36,546 nt of DNA from a bacterium. Lineage in GTDB: Bacteria > Patescibacteriota > Saccharimonadia > Saccharimonadales > SZUA-47. Under the pieces are notes generated by a model. It was not told the DNA's origin, did no database searches, and saw only the letters and a list, made by a program, of their open reading frames with translations. The DNA lies in NCBI GenBank assembly GCA_030427125.1, contig JAUHXF010000009.1:1-36546 (forward strand). The letters are read 5' to 3'. Below are positions 25,976-35,445 of this stretch, one piece after another; position 1 is the stretch's first letter; each line of letters starts with the position of its first letter. Position numbers and translations under genes: made by a program.

Positions 25976-26117
25976 TTCCATCAGTATTTGATGATAGAAT
26001 TTAGGGGTAAAAGGTACGTAATGCATCTATTTGATGCTTACAAGTTGTAATTTTAGCAAAAATGTTACGTAAAGTCAATACTAATTTACTTTATTGCTGT
26101 TTTTGCAAGTATATACT

Positions 26118-26972
26118 ATGAAAAAGCTTACGGTTACAGATACCCTTCAGAGACGGCTCTCTCGGTTATCGAATCCTCCTGCAGAACTCCTTTATAAAGG
26201 AGACGACCCACACATACTCTTACAATGTCCAGTAGTAGCAATAGTCGGCACCCGTAAACCAACACCTTATGGCAAAACAGTAACCAAACAATTAGCAGAG
26301 GAGCTTGCCAGGGCAGGGGTTGTCGTTATTAGCGGCAATGCAATGGGGGTTGATGTCCTGGCTCAAAAAGCCGCACTCGATGCAGGCGGTAAAGTCATCG
26401 CTGTGCTACCGAGCGGACTTGATAAGCCGTATCCAGCTGCAAACAAGGCTATAGTAGAGAAGATTCTTGAGAACGGCGGAGCGCTCATTAGTGAATATCC
26501 AGCAGGCCATAGCCCAACTCGCTATGACTTCCTGCACCGAAATAGGCTTATTGCAGCACTTGCAGACATGGTGGTCATCCCAGAGGCCGCAAAGAAATCT
26601 GGCAGCCTCAATACAGCTAAACACGCAAAAGAAGCTGGGGTGCCTATCGGTGTTGTACCCGGTAACATTACCAGCCATATGAGCTCCGGTACGAATGCAT
26701 TACTAAGTCAGGGTGTTCATGCTATCAGGAATGCAGAAGATGCACTAGCTATACTCGGGATTGACACGACAAAACAAACCAGCCTTGATCTAGTCGGTGA
26801 CAATGAAACGCAGACAGCGATTCTCAATATAATTAAAAATGGCGTTGTAGATCCAAGTGATATTCAGAGCACCTTGCAGCTTTCCGCCGTAGATTACCAC
26901 ATGGCCATAACAATGCTTGAGGTAAATAAACGGATACTAATCACCGATTCTGGCACAATCCAGCTGAAATAA
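26118..26972 (+). CDS. dprA: DNA processing protein DprA/Smf
   Basis: 'VAIVGTRKPTPYGKTVTKQLAEELARAGVVVISGNAMGVDVLAQKAAL', 'LHRNRLIAALADMVVIPEAAKKSGSLNTAKHA'; start at MKKLTV. Confidence 0.93.
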   Translation: MKKLTVTDTLQRRLSRLSNPPAELLYKGDDPHILLQCPVVAIVGTRKPTPYGKTVTKQLAEELARAGVVVISGNAMGVDVLAQKAALDAGGKVIAVLPSGLDKPYPAANKAIVEKILENGGALISEYPAGHSPTRYDFLHRNRLIAALADMVVIPEAAKKSGSLNTAKHAKEAGVPIGVVPGNITSHMSSGTNALLSQGVHAIRNAEDALAILGIDTTKQTSLDLVGDNETQTAILNIIKNGVVDPSDIQSTLQLSAVDYHMAITMLEVNKRILITDSGTIQLK

Positions 26973-27072
26973 TTTTGCTTTTTTAGGTTTGCTGCGTTAC
27001 AGTACCGGCTCGTAATAAAATACACGCATTTATATATATGTCTGCTAGGCTGTATATAAACACAACCAATTT

Positions 27073-29379
27073 ATGGCAAAGAATTTAGTAATCGTCGAGA
27101 GCCCAGCAAAAGCAAAGACAATCGAGAAATATCTCGGTACTGACTTTAAAGTTATGTCTAGCATTGGGCATGTACGCTCAATCGCTAAAAAACCAAAAGG
27201 CGGCAAAGAACCAATCGATGTAGATAATGGATTCAAGACAACATATGAAATCGACTCAGATAAGAAAAAGGTGGTTTCAGAGCTCAAAAAAGCCGCAAAA
27301 GCAGCAAACGAAGTTTGGCTCGCAACTGATGAAGACCGCGAAGGTGAAGCTATCGCGTGGCACTTATGCGAAGCCCTCGGGCTCGATATAAAGAATACAA
27401 AGCGTATTGTATTCCACGAAATTACAAAAGGTGCCATCGAAGAAGCCATCAAAAACCCTCGAACCGTTGATATGAAGCTCGTCGAAGCACAACAAGCACG
27501 CCAAATCCTCGATCGTATTGTTGGCTTTGAGCTATCTCCAGTCGTCTGGAAGAAAGTACCAGGTGGAAAGTCAGCAGGGCGCGTCCAGTCTCCTGCAGTC
27601 CGGCTCCTCGTAGAACGAGAGCGTGAAATTGAAAGTTTCGAGGGCTCATTTCAGTTCAAAGTCACTGCCATATTCACGACAGATAAAGGTGAGCTGAAAG
27701 CTGACCTTAGTGAACGGTTTGACACTGAAGATGACGCTAAATCATTCCTCGAATCACTCATAAACGCATCCTTCACCATTTCTGACATCGCAGTAACCCC
27801 CGGGACACGTAACCCAAGTCCACCATTCACTACAAGTACACTCCAACAAGACGCGAACTCGAAGCTCGGTTTTGGCTCAAAAGCCACTATGGCAAGCGCT
27901 CAGCGGCTATACCAAAACGGTCATATCACCTACATGCGAACAGATTCATTCAATCTATCGAAACAATATCTCGCGACCAGCGCAGCATTTATCGAAAAAG
28001 CATTTGGTAAGAAATATCTCCACGTGCGAGCTTATACGACGAAAAACGCCAGCGCACAAGAAGCGCATGAGGCCATACGCCCAACTAATCCATCTAAAGA
28101 AGTTGTCACGAATGACGAATATGACCAAAAGTTGTACAACCTTATTCGCTCTCGCACACTTGCTAGTCAGATGGCTCCAGCAAAAATCGAGCGAACAGCA
28201 GTGACAATTGCAATTTCGAGCGATACACGAACCTTCAGCGCAAAGGGTGAAGTGATCTTGTTTGATGGATTTCTTAGTGTTTACGGCGGAAGCAAGAAAG
28301 ATCCTGATGTGCTACCCCCACTTCATGCAGACCAATCACTGAATATATCAACGGCAAGCGCGCGACAGACGTTTGCGCGTCCACCAGCGCGCTATACAGA
28401 CGGAAGTCTTGTAAAAAAACTCGAAGAGCTTGGCATTGGGCGTCCGAGCACCTATGCCACCATTATTGACACGGTACAGGCTCGTGGATATGCCGAAAAA
28501 GGTCAGTCTGAAGGTGAACCAAGGGAAGTTATCGAACTAACCCTAGACGGCGGATCAGTCACACGCAACGTTGACAGCGAAAAATCAGGGTCAGATAAGG
28601 GCAAACTTGTGCCGACGCCAACAGGCAAGGTTATCAGTGATTTCTTAACCAACCATTTCGAGCAGATTGTAGATTACGGGTTCACTGCAGAGGTTGAGGA
28701 GCACTTTGACGATATTGCTGATAGTAAACTTGACCGCAATAAAATGCTTGAGGAGTTCTACAAGCCGTTTCATGAGCTTATTGAGGGTTCAGATGATATA
28801 GATCGTTCTGCCGTCTCTCAAGCTCGTGAGATCGGTGTTGACCCGAAATCAGGACTGCCAATCATTACACGCTTCGGACGATTCGGTCCCATGCTCCAAA
28901 TGGGCGAAGCAAAAGACGACGAGAAGCCACGCTTTGCGCCGCTACCAAAAGGCACCAAGATGGAGACGGTCACCCTTGAGCAAGCTCTTGAGATGTTCAA
29001 GCTACCTCGCCTCGTTGGGCAGACTAAAGACGGCAAGGACATTAAAGCTAACATCGGCCGTTTTGGCCCGTATGTTCAAGTAGAGAAGCAGTTTTTTCCG
29101 ATTAAACCGCATGACCCTATGACGATTGAGCTAGAAGAAGCACGAAAAATTATCGATGAGATTAGTGAAAAACGAAAACCAATTGCAGAGTTTAAAGGTG
29201 GAGACGTGCAAATACTAAATGGCCCATACGGACCGTATATCAAGGATATAAAAGAGAAGAAAAACGCTCGTATACCGAAAGACCGTGATCCGAAGACGAT
29301 AACTGAGGATGAGGCGCTAAAAATGCTCGCTGATGCACCCGCCAAAAAGCGTCGACCAACCAAGAAAAAGAAGAAGTAA
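27073..29379 (+). CDS. topA: DNA topoisomerase I
   Basis: 'LVIVESPAKAKTIEKYLG', 'ATDEDREGEAIAWHL', 'YMRTDS', 'GIGRPSTYATIIDT'; C-terminal repeats 'GRFGPMLQMG', 'GRFGPYVQVE', 'GPYGPYIKD' and Lys-rich tail. Confidence 0.97.
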   Translation: MAKNLVIVESPAKAKTIEKYLGTDFKVMSSIGHVRSIAKKPKGGKEPIDVDNGFKTTYEIDSDKKKVVSELKKAAKAANEVWLATDEDREGEAIAWHLCEALGLDIKNTKRIVFHEITKGAIEEAIKNPRTVDMKLVEAQQARQILDRIVGFELSPVVWKKVPGGKSAGRVQSPAVRLLVEREREIESFEGSFQFKVTAIFTTDKGELKADLSERFDTEDDAKSFLESLINASFTISDIAVTPGTRNPSPPFTTSTLQQDANSKLGFGSKATMASAQRLYQNGHITYMRTDSFNLSKQYLATSAAFIEKAFGKKYLHVRAYTTKNASAQEAHEAIRPTNPSKEVVTNDEYDQKLYNLIRSRTLASQMAPAKIERTAVTIAISSDTRTFSAKGEVILFDGFLSVYGGSKKDPDVLPPLHADQSLNISTASARQTFARPPARYTDGSLVKKLEELGIGRPSTYATIIDTVQARGYAEKGQSEGEPREVIELTLDGGSVTRNVDSEKSGSDKGKLVPTPTGKVISDFLTNHFEQIVDYGFTAEVEEHFDDIADSKLDRNKMLEEFYKPFHELIEGSDDIDRSAVSQAREIGVDPKSGLPIITRFGRFGPMLQMGEAKDDEKPRFAPLPKGTKMETVTLEQALEMFKLPRLVGQTKDGKDIKANIGRFGPYVQVEKQFFPIKPHDPMTIELEEARKIIDEISEKRKPIAEFKGGDVQILNGPYGPYIKDIKEKKNARIPKDRDPKTITEDEALKMLADAPAKKRRPTKKKKK

Positions 29380-29515
29380 GTTACATAAATTGTAATAAAT
29401 ATCACCTTTCCACAAGTTCACAAGGGTAGAGTAATGTTACGTAGTAATATTGACATACATATTCTGTGCAAATAAGTCGAATTTTTGGTAAAATAAATAT
29501 ATAATAAAACATTTG

Positions 29516-29544
29516 TTGACTTTGATAAACTTTTGTTTTAAAAT
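29516..29544 (+). promoter_or_regulatory. Canonical sigma70-type promoter
   Basis: TTGACT - 17 nt - TAAAAT upstream of the gene at 29573. Confidence 0.65.
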
Positions 29545-29572
29545 ATTACTTAAATGAAAGTAGGTAAGAGTA

Positions 29573-30619
29573 ATGGCTGATACAGCTACCCCTGTAAAAA
29601 CATTAGCGGTGGAAAAAGTTGTAGGAGACATTCTAGCGACTATTGATCGAGAACGTGAACGAGAAATTATTTCACGTCGCTATGGCCTTTACGACCGAAA
29701 AGAAACTCTTGAGCAGATTGGCGAACTTCTCGGTATTACCAGAGAGCGCGTACGACAACTTGAAAAAGCGGTTGTGACGAAGATGAAGGCTCAAGCGCAA
29801 GATTTACCACATGCAGCAGAGGTAGAGCAGGTGATCGGTGGACTTCTCTCTGAAGCGGGCGATATTGCCAAGATTAAGAGCCTCACTGAAGAAATTGTTG
29901 GCGAGAACGCGAGCAAGATAGATGTATCTCGAGTATCTTTCCTTGTCAGACTAGCACCGAACCTAACGCACATCGACGAGAACGATCATTTCCATAATGC
30001 AGGAGCGCTCGCAAGCGAATATTCCGAGAAGTCAGCAAAAGAGCAGGTGAAGAATGTTATCGATGCAATAAAGAAGATAGGTTCACCGGTCTCAATTGAG
30101 GAGGTTGCTGGCGCCATGGGACACCCTGATGCAAAGAAAGTTGAAGCCCTTGCCTCAATAAGCAAAAACCTTGCGACACTGAATGGTCGATGGGGACTTA
30201 TCAAGTGGCCAATGGTGAATCCGAAGAACATTCGCGACAAAATCTACGTCATTCTTTACGAACACGAAGAACCTATGCATTTTGATGATATTGCTGCAGC
30301 GATTTCGAAGTCTGATTTCAAACGTAAAGACGTCACGACACAAGCTATTCACAACGAACTTATCAAGGACAAACGATTCATTCTTGTTGGTCGCGGGCTC
30401 TACGCGCTCAAGGAATGGGGCTTCAAAAAAGGAACTGTCGCAGACGTTATTACTGAAGTACTGAAGAAAGCAGGTGAACCCCTTCACCGTGATGAAATCG
30501 TCAAGCGAGTATTAAAGAAACGCTTTGTAAAAGAAACGACTATCCTCCTTAACCTCCAGGGCAAGCCACAGTTCAAGCGAACTGCCAAAGCTACCTATAC
30601 CCTCGCAGAAGAAGCCTAG
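29573..30619 (+). CDS. Sigma70 region-4-like HTH fused to HARE-HTH (RpoE/delta-like) domain
   Basis: N-term 'REREREIISRRYGLYDRKETLEQIGELLGITRERVRQLEKAVVTKMK' (sigma4); C-term 'MHFDDIAAAI...GRGLYALKEWG' and 'LHRDEIVKRVLKKRFV' winged-helix-like repeats. Confidence 0.85.
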   Translation: MADTATPVKTLAVEKVVGDILATIDREREREIISRRYGLYDRKETLEQIGELLGITRERVRQLEKAVVTKMKAQAQDLPHAAEVEQVIGGLLSEAGDIAKIKSLTEEIVGENASKIDVSRVSFLVRLAPNLTHIDENDHFHNAGALASEYSEKSAKEQVKNVIDAIKKIGSPVSIEEVAGAMGHPDAKKVEALASISKNLATLNGRWGLIKWPMVNPKNIRDKIYVILYEHEEPMHFDDIAAAISKSDFKRKDVTTQAIHNELIKDKRFILVGRGLYALKEWGFKKGTVADVITEVLKKAGEPLHRDEIVKRVLKKRFVKETTILLNLQGKPQFKRTAKATYTLAEEA

Positions 30620-30667
30620 AACACACGGGCCGGGTATTAGTTCTAACAGTAGCAGCTGAGAAAAGCC

Positions 30668-31426
30668 ATGATTGAGTCCATCGAACACCTCGGCCCACCG
30701 CCAACATTCACAGAGTTTTGTGACACGTTTACTCCAGATATTTATATCGATGAAGATTTTCTTGAAAAGAGGCGGCAGCAAACCGGTTGTACTGTCTTTG
30801 TTAACATACCAGCTTTAAACCAGCTCGCATACGCGGTTAATCCATATGGCTTTCAAAGAGACGGCGACCAACCTTTGACTATTGCCGTAGGTGAATCACC
30901 CCCGAATAAGAAGGGTTACGTCCACTATGGAAGATACGAAAAAAAGCACAATACAGTTCATACGTATAGCAACGACTCGCTGTTCAACCTACTAGGTACG
31001 ACCCCACAACCTTACGCACCACAGATACGATTAGAAGTAGAGCTACGGGAAATGCACACAACACTAATACACGAACTTCGGCATGCAGCAGAAAGAAATA
31101 ATACAAGAAGCCCTCTTAAGAAAAGAATTTGTGAATCTGCACATTACGGCAAGACACTACTCCCCGTGTATACCGGCGGAAGCGCTGTGACTGCCTTAGT
31201 GACGAGCCTCGCACTCGAACACCAACCCGTTCTTCAAGATGCTTCACAACATTATGCAACGAGATTACTACTACCTGTGGCTGCTGGCTTAGTCGTAGGT
31301 GGTAAATTATTTGAGAGGGAGAGACACAGAAGGTACCTTCGGCTGCCTGAAGAGGTACGAGCTAGAACAGGCGAACGGGCAGCGAACATGCTAAGACCCG
31401 CTTTTTATTTCAGTACTGAAGATTAA
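30668..31426 (+). CDS. Hypothetical protein with HExxH motif and possible TM segment
   Basis: 'TTLIHELRHAAERNN' (HELRH), hydrophobic 'LLLPVAAGLVVGGKLF'. Confidence 0.65.
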   Translation: MIESIEHLGPPPTFTEFCDTFTPDIYIDEDFLEKRRQQTGCTVFVNIPALNQLAYAVNPYGFQRDGDQPLTIAVGESPPNKKGYVHYGRYEKKHNTVHTYSNDSLFNLLGTTPQPYAPQIRLEVELREMHTTLIHELRHAAERNNTRSPLKKRICESAHYGKTLLPVYTGGSAVTALVTSLALEHQPVLQDASQHYATRLLLPVAAGLVVGGKLFERERHRRYLRLPEEVRARTGERAANMLRPAFYFSTED

Positions 31427-31571
31427 TTAGACTTCTACACTATTGAGTCCAATTAATAATGTAACGCTAACTGAACGTTTTGCGAACATTGAATAGCTGA
31501 GCATTTATATACAAACACGTTTCATCAAAGCTTTAAATGTGTAGATAGCGGAATAAAGGGCAGCGGGGATT

Positions 31572-31703
31572 GTGAGAATCAAAAACAAAAACAAAGCACG
31601 TGTGATTAAGAAAAAATATAGTGATGATCAAGCCAGCAGAGGACAGAATCCGAACATAGACTTGATGTCGCACAATGTATATTTTACGACTCGATATACT
31701 TAA
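31572..31703 (+). CDS. Possible small basic protein (43 aa, GTG start)
   Basis: VRIKNKNKARVIKKKYSDDQASRGQNPNIDLMSHNVYFTTRYT*, in a 646-nt intergenic gap; too short to be confident. Confidence 0.2.
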   Translation: MRIKNKNKARVIKKKYSDDQASRGQNPNIDLMSHNVYFTTRYT

Positions 31704-32072
31704 TTATAGTTGATTCAGCATACCTCTTCTAACGGGGGAGTTTTTAGCATTTACCCATACTAAGCGCTGAATGACTCTCTGCTCGAGTCGTTTCATATAC
31801 TTGCTGTTCTTTATCCTGACTGCTTTATGGTTCCACAATATAGCTCTAGTGTGTGGCAATAAAAACAACCACAATAGTTATCCACACACGTCTCCGTGAA
31901 ATGTTTGCTTTTTCACGTTTTGTATATGTAATATACTTTTCTCCCCTGTTACTCCCCTATTTTACTTGCAATTATTTGCATTTTGTTAATTTGTATAGTT
32001 TTATATGTTTTTTTGTATAAATATGAACATTTTACGAACTACTACTGGGGTGAGGTAGGGTACGAAGAGGGC

Positions 32073-32999
32073 TTATCGCACGAACACTCTACCTTCTACG
32101 CGTACATCTATATAACGAGTAGGCATATCATTGTCTTCCGTGAGCTGTTTCAGCGTTGCTACGAGGGCACCTACCTGCTCTCTCGCATCCCGCTCAGGAG
32201 TTATGCGGGCATAGTAGCCAGTATCAATAAAACGCACCTGCATCTCACGACGCACGACATCAAATAATATTGATTGTACAGTAGGCCTGTACTCCCCTGA
32301 TCCATCAAACTCAGATAACATAGTCGTGACAAGCTCTGTTTCAACTGAGGTTAGTAGCTGACTTCCTTGCTCAAACGTCGGCGATTCAAGCAGCTGTAGT
32401 GTTGGGACATCCATCAGCATATTCAATTGACTACTTTCCCCTGAAAGCTGGATAAAATTCCCCTGCTCTCCAACAATACCAATCAACTCGCCTTTTGCAT
32501 CTACAAGCCGAAGTAATGGAGCCGTGAAACTTACGTTAACGTGTAATTCTCTGCCTGCAAGCGGGACGACCGCTACGACATCGCTCATTTCCGGATATTT
32601 CGCCTGCACGTCACGTTCAAAAGAAGTCGAACGAAATGTCAGCTTGCTCTTATTCAGAAAGCTGCTGTTAAATATATCATCTATGCCTTGTTTGTACTCT
32701 TCTGCAGTGCGATACGCATTATTCTGGTCGTCTAAGCGCGTTGCTACGGAAGACATGGTCGTGTTCAAGAAAAGAAGAACTAAGATTGCTATAAATATCA
32801 ACTTCTGAGGCAAGTTAGCTCTAACACGTGCTAGTCGACGAGAAAAGGTGCTTTCTTTCTCCGTTTGTATGCGTTTCGTGCGCTTAGCTGGGGTTTCAAC
32901 AGAATCAGCATTGTAGTAGCGCATGATTGGTGCGGAGCGCACTGTTTCGCTATTTTTCGGTGTTCTTCTACCTTTACTCTTTCTTCTGAAAAAAGCCAC
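32073..32999 (-). CDS. ftsQ: FtsQ/DivIB-like cell division protein (divergent)
   Basis: Basic N-term, one TM (LIFIAILVLLFLNTTM), extracytoplasmic domain; adjacent to murG-ftsW-ftsI. Confidence 0.6.
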   Translation of the reverse strand: MAFFRRKSKGRRTPKNSETVRSAPIMRYYNADSVETPAKRTKRIQTEKESTFSRRLARVRANLPQKLIFIAILVLLFLNTTMSSVATRLDDQNNAYRTAEEYKQGIDDIFNSSFLNKSKLTFRSTSFERDVQAKYPEMSDVVAVVPLAGRELHVNVSFTAPLLRLVDAKGELIGIVGEQGNFIQLSGESSQLNMLMDVPTLQLLESPTFEQGSQLLTSVETELVTTMLSEFDGSGEYRPTVQSILFDVVRREMQVRFIDTGYYARITPERDAREQVGALVATLKQLTEDNDMPTRYIDVRVEGRVFVR

Positions 33000-34171
33000 T
33001 ACTGGCCTCCCCCGACTGCATCGAGATGCTGCATTATTTTCTGTGCTGCATCTGAAATTGTTACAGTTTGCAATCTATGTCCGAGCCGGCCCCTCTTCTG
33101 ACTATCTGCCAGAAGCACTGAAACAACTTCTGTAAAATGAGATGCAAAGTCTTCTTCACGAATCATTTGCACTGCGTTTTCTTCAAGAAGTGCACTGGCA
33201 TTTTTCAATTGATGACCACCTGCAAGCAGCGGATTTGGGACAATTACACATGCTTTTCCTTGGACGCCAAATTCTGTAAGCGCTGTCATGCTTGCGCGGG
33301 TCACTATGACATCAGCTGCGGCGCTGTATTGCTCCATTTTATGCGTGAATGGCTCAATGATAAATCGAGCTTTAATGTCATCCGACAGCGCTTCGTATTG
33401 CTTCTGTACAGTATCAAATGTCTTATTGCCAGCAAGAAGCAGCATATGAATATTGTTCTGAGAAAGTAACTCACTGGCAGACCGCAACACCCCGTCATTA
33501 ATGTTCTGCGCTCCTAAACCGCCACCAGTTATCAAAACGAATTGAGCGTCTATTGGAATATGCAGCTCTTTCTTAGCCTCTGATTGTGCTTTGCTGTCGA
33601 CAGGCGCAAAAGCTTGTTTCACCGGTATGCCGACTTGGACTGTTTTAGACTGATCATACTCAGGGTAAAATTGTGGCGGCAGCGCGGTTAAGTGCTCCAG
33701 CGCATCTTTTGCGATAACACGGTGGGCTAGACTCACCATGGCATCAGAATCATGCGTTATATATGGTATTTTACGTAGTTTTGCTGCATAACCGACGTTA
33801 GCGCACACATACCCACCTTTCATGAATATGACGCGTGGCCGTAGTTGACCAAGTAACCGCCAAGCTTGCACGACTCCCCATAAAAATCGAAATAAATCAC
33901 GAAAATTGAGTAGATTTGTTTTAAAATCCAACAACTTTGTAACCATGGAGTGTGTATGATAGCGTCGAAATTTACCCGCCGACACTTCATATACAGCATC
34001 AATGACTTCCGCCTGACGCGTAACATCATTGAGTGGATCATTGCGATGGCCTATATGTGCAATCCGACGGTCTGGGTGCGCATACTTAAGTGCTTCTGAA
34101 ACCGATACGAGCGGTGTTATATGGCCGCCTGAACCACCACCAACAACCACTACATCAACTTTATGACTCAT
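32999..34171 (-). CDS. murG: UDP-GlcNAc transferase MurG
   Basis: 'VVVVGGGSGGHITPLVSVSEAL', 'MKGGYVCANVGYAA', 'GGGLGAQNIN', 'ASMTALTEFGVQGKACVIVPNPLLAGGHQLKNA'; start MSHKVDV overlaps ftsW by 4 nt. Confidence 0.93.
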   Translation of the reverse strand: MSHKVDVVVVGGGSGGHITPLVSVSEALKYAHPDRRIAHIGHRNDPLNDVTRQAEVIDAVYEVSAGKFRRYHTHSMVTKLLDFKTNLLNFRDLFRFLWGVVQAWRLLGQLRPRVIFMKGGYVCANVGYAAKLRKIPYITHDSDAMVSLAHRVIAKDALEHLTALPPQFYPEYDQSKTVQVGIPVKQAFAPVDSKAQSEAKKELHIPIDAQFVLITGGGLGAQNINDGVLRSASELLSQNNIHMLLLAGNKTFDTVQKQYEALSDDIKARFIIEPFTHKMEQYSAAADVIVTRASMTALTEFGVQGKACVIVPNPLLAGGHQLKNASALLEENAVQMIREEDFASHFTEVVSVLLADSQKRGRLGHRLQTVTISDAAQKIMQHLDAVGGGQ

Positions 34172-35409
34172 CGCTTTTTCTCGTTCATTGTAACTCGCCT
34201 TGCACCATTCATGACGTTTAGATCTGTATAGCGTGATATATGGAACACGATACCCATCGCAATCATTACAAATATAATACTTGTTCCGCCGTAGCTTACA
34301 AATGGGAGTGTTATTCCTTTTAGCGGCAATAATCCGAGCATCGCACCAACGTTTATAATCATTTGAATACTGAGCCACACGAGTACGCCAGTAACGAGCA
34401 ATCTTGCGTATTCAGTTGGTGCAGCTTGCCCAATCTTTGCAATACGTGAAAATAACGCTACAAATAAGCCAATAACGACACTTGTACCGACAAAGCCAAA
34501 CTTCTCTGCCGTAATAGCAAAAATAGAGTCATTAGCAGGCTCAGGCAAATAGCCATATGCTTGCACGCTGCGCCCAACCCCTTTACCCACAATACCGCCG
34601 GAGCCAACTGTAATGAGTGCCTGACACGCTTGATAGCCTTCTGCTTGACAATCCGCCGTTGGGTTTAAAAACGTCTGCACTCTGTCACGACGATACGGAC
34701 TCGATGCGATCGCCAAAACACTTACTGCCGCGACGACAATCAGCACTAAGCCTAATTTTTTTAATGGTAAACCAGCAACAAAGGCCATAACGCCAATAAT
34801 GGCCATCATGACAGCTGCAGAGCCAAGATCACTTTGCAGTCCGGCAACAACAATAATGACAGCACCTACCAATAATCCGAGTGTTCTGAGTGTGTCTGTT
34901 GAGCCCATTTGTTTATCAAGTCGTTTTTGGGCAAGAAAAGCCGCGAGCCATAGAACTATTGCTAGTTTTATCAGCTCTGCTGCTTGAAAGGAAAAACCAC
35001 CAATCTGAATCCAGCGATGGGCACCATTGATTTCATCACCTATAAAGCGTACTGCTATGGCCATAAATGCAGCAAACGCAATGATATATGGTTGGAATTT
35101 CTGCCAATATGACAATGGTGTGTACGCTGCCAGTAAAAATGCAACGATGCCGAGAGCTATTGCTGTCAGCTGCTTTGTTGAGTAAAAGTCTTGGGCTAAA
35201 TCCGTTCCTAATGTTAAGCCAGGCCCAATTGCATACACAACAATAGCTCCAATTGCTAATAATGAGCCAATTAACACAAGTAACACGTAATCAGGCTTAT
35301 GCCGCCTACCAATGTCTTGTTGTGGAATTGGTCCTCGCGCCTGACGGTCTCCCCTCCTAGGGGCAAAAGACGTCCGACGACTTCCGTATGTAGACCTGTT
35401 TATATTCAT
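34168..35409 (-). CDS. ftsW: SEDS-family peptidoglycan glycosyltransferase FtsW
   Basis: Multi-TM; 'GDEINGAHRWIQIGGFSFQAAELIKLAIVLWLA', 'ITAEKFGFVGT', 'GLLPLKGITLPFVSYGGTS'. Confidence 0.94.
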   Translation of the reverse strand: MNINRSTYGSRRTSFAPRRGDRQARGPIPQQDIGRRHKPDYVLLVLIGSLLAIGAIVVYAIGPGLTLGTDLAQDFYSTKQLTAIALGIVAFLLAAYTPLSYWQKFQPYIIAFAAFMAIAVRFIGDEINGAHRWIQIGGFSFQAAELIKLAIVLWLAAFLAQKRLDKQMGSTDTLRTLGLLVGAVIIVVAGLQSDLGSAAVMMAIIGVMAFVAGLPLKKLGLVLIVVAAVSVLAIASSPYRRDRVQTFLNPTADCQAEGYQACQALITVGSGGIVGKGVGRSVQAYGYLPEPANDSIFAITAEKFGFVGTSVVIGLFVALFSRIAKIGQAAPTEYARLLVTGVLVWLSIQMIINVGAMLGLLPLKGITLPFVSYGGTSIIFVMIAMGIVFHISRYTDLNVMNGARRVTMNEKKR

Positions 35410-35445
35410 GTTTGTTTGTTGTGTTAGTACAGATACAGTATACCA

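Noticed and set aside
31878-31886. Origin of replication based on a DnaA box TTATCCACA
   Set aside because: Only a single perfect box here, another perfect one lies inside a CDS (20788-20796), and no dnaA/dnaN context; insufficient for oriC.
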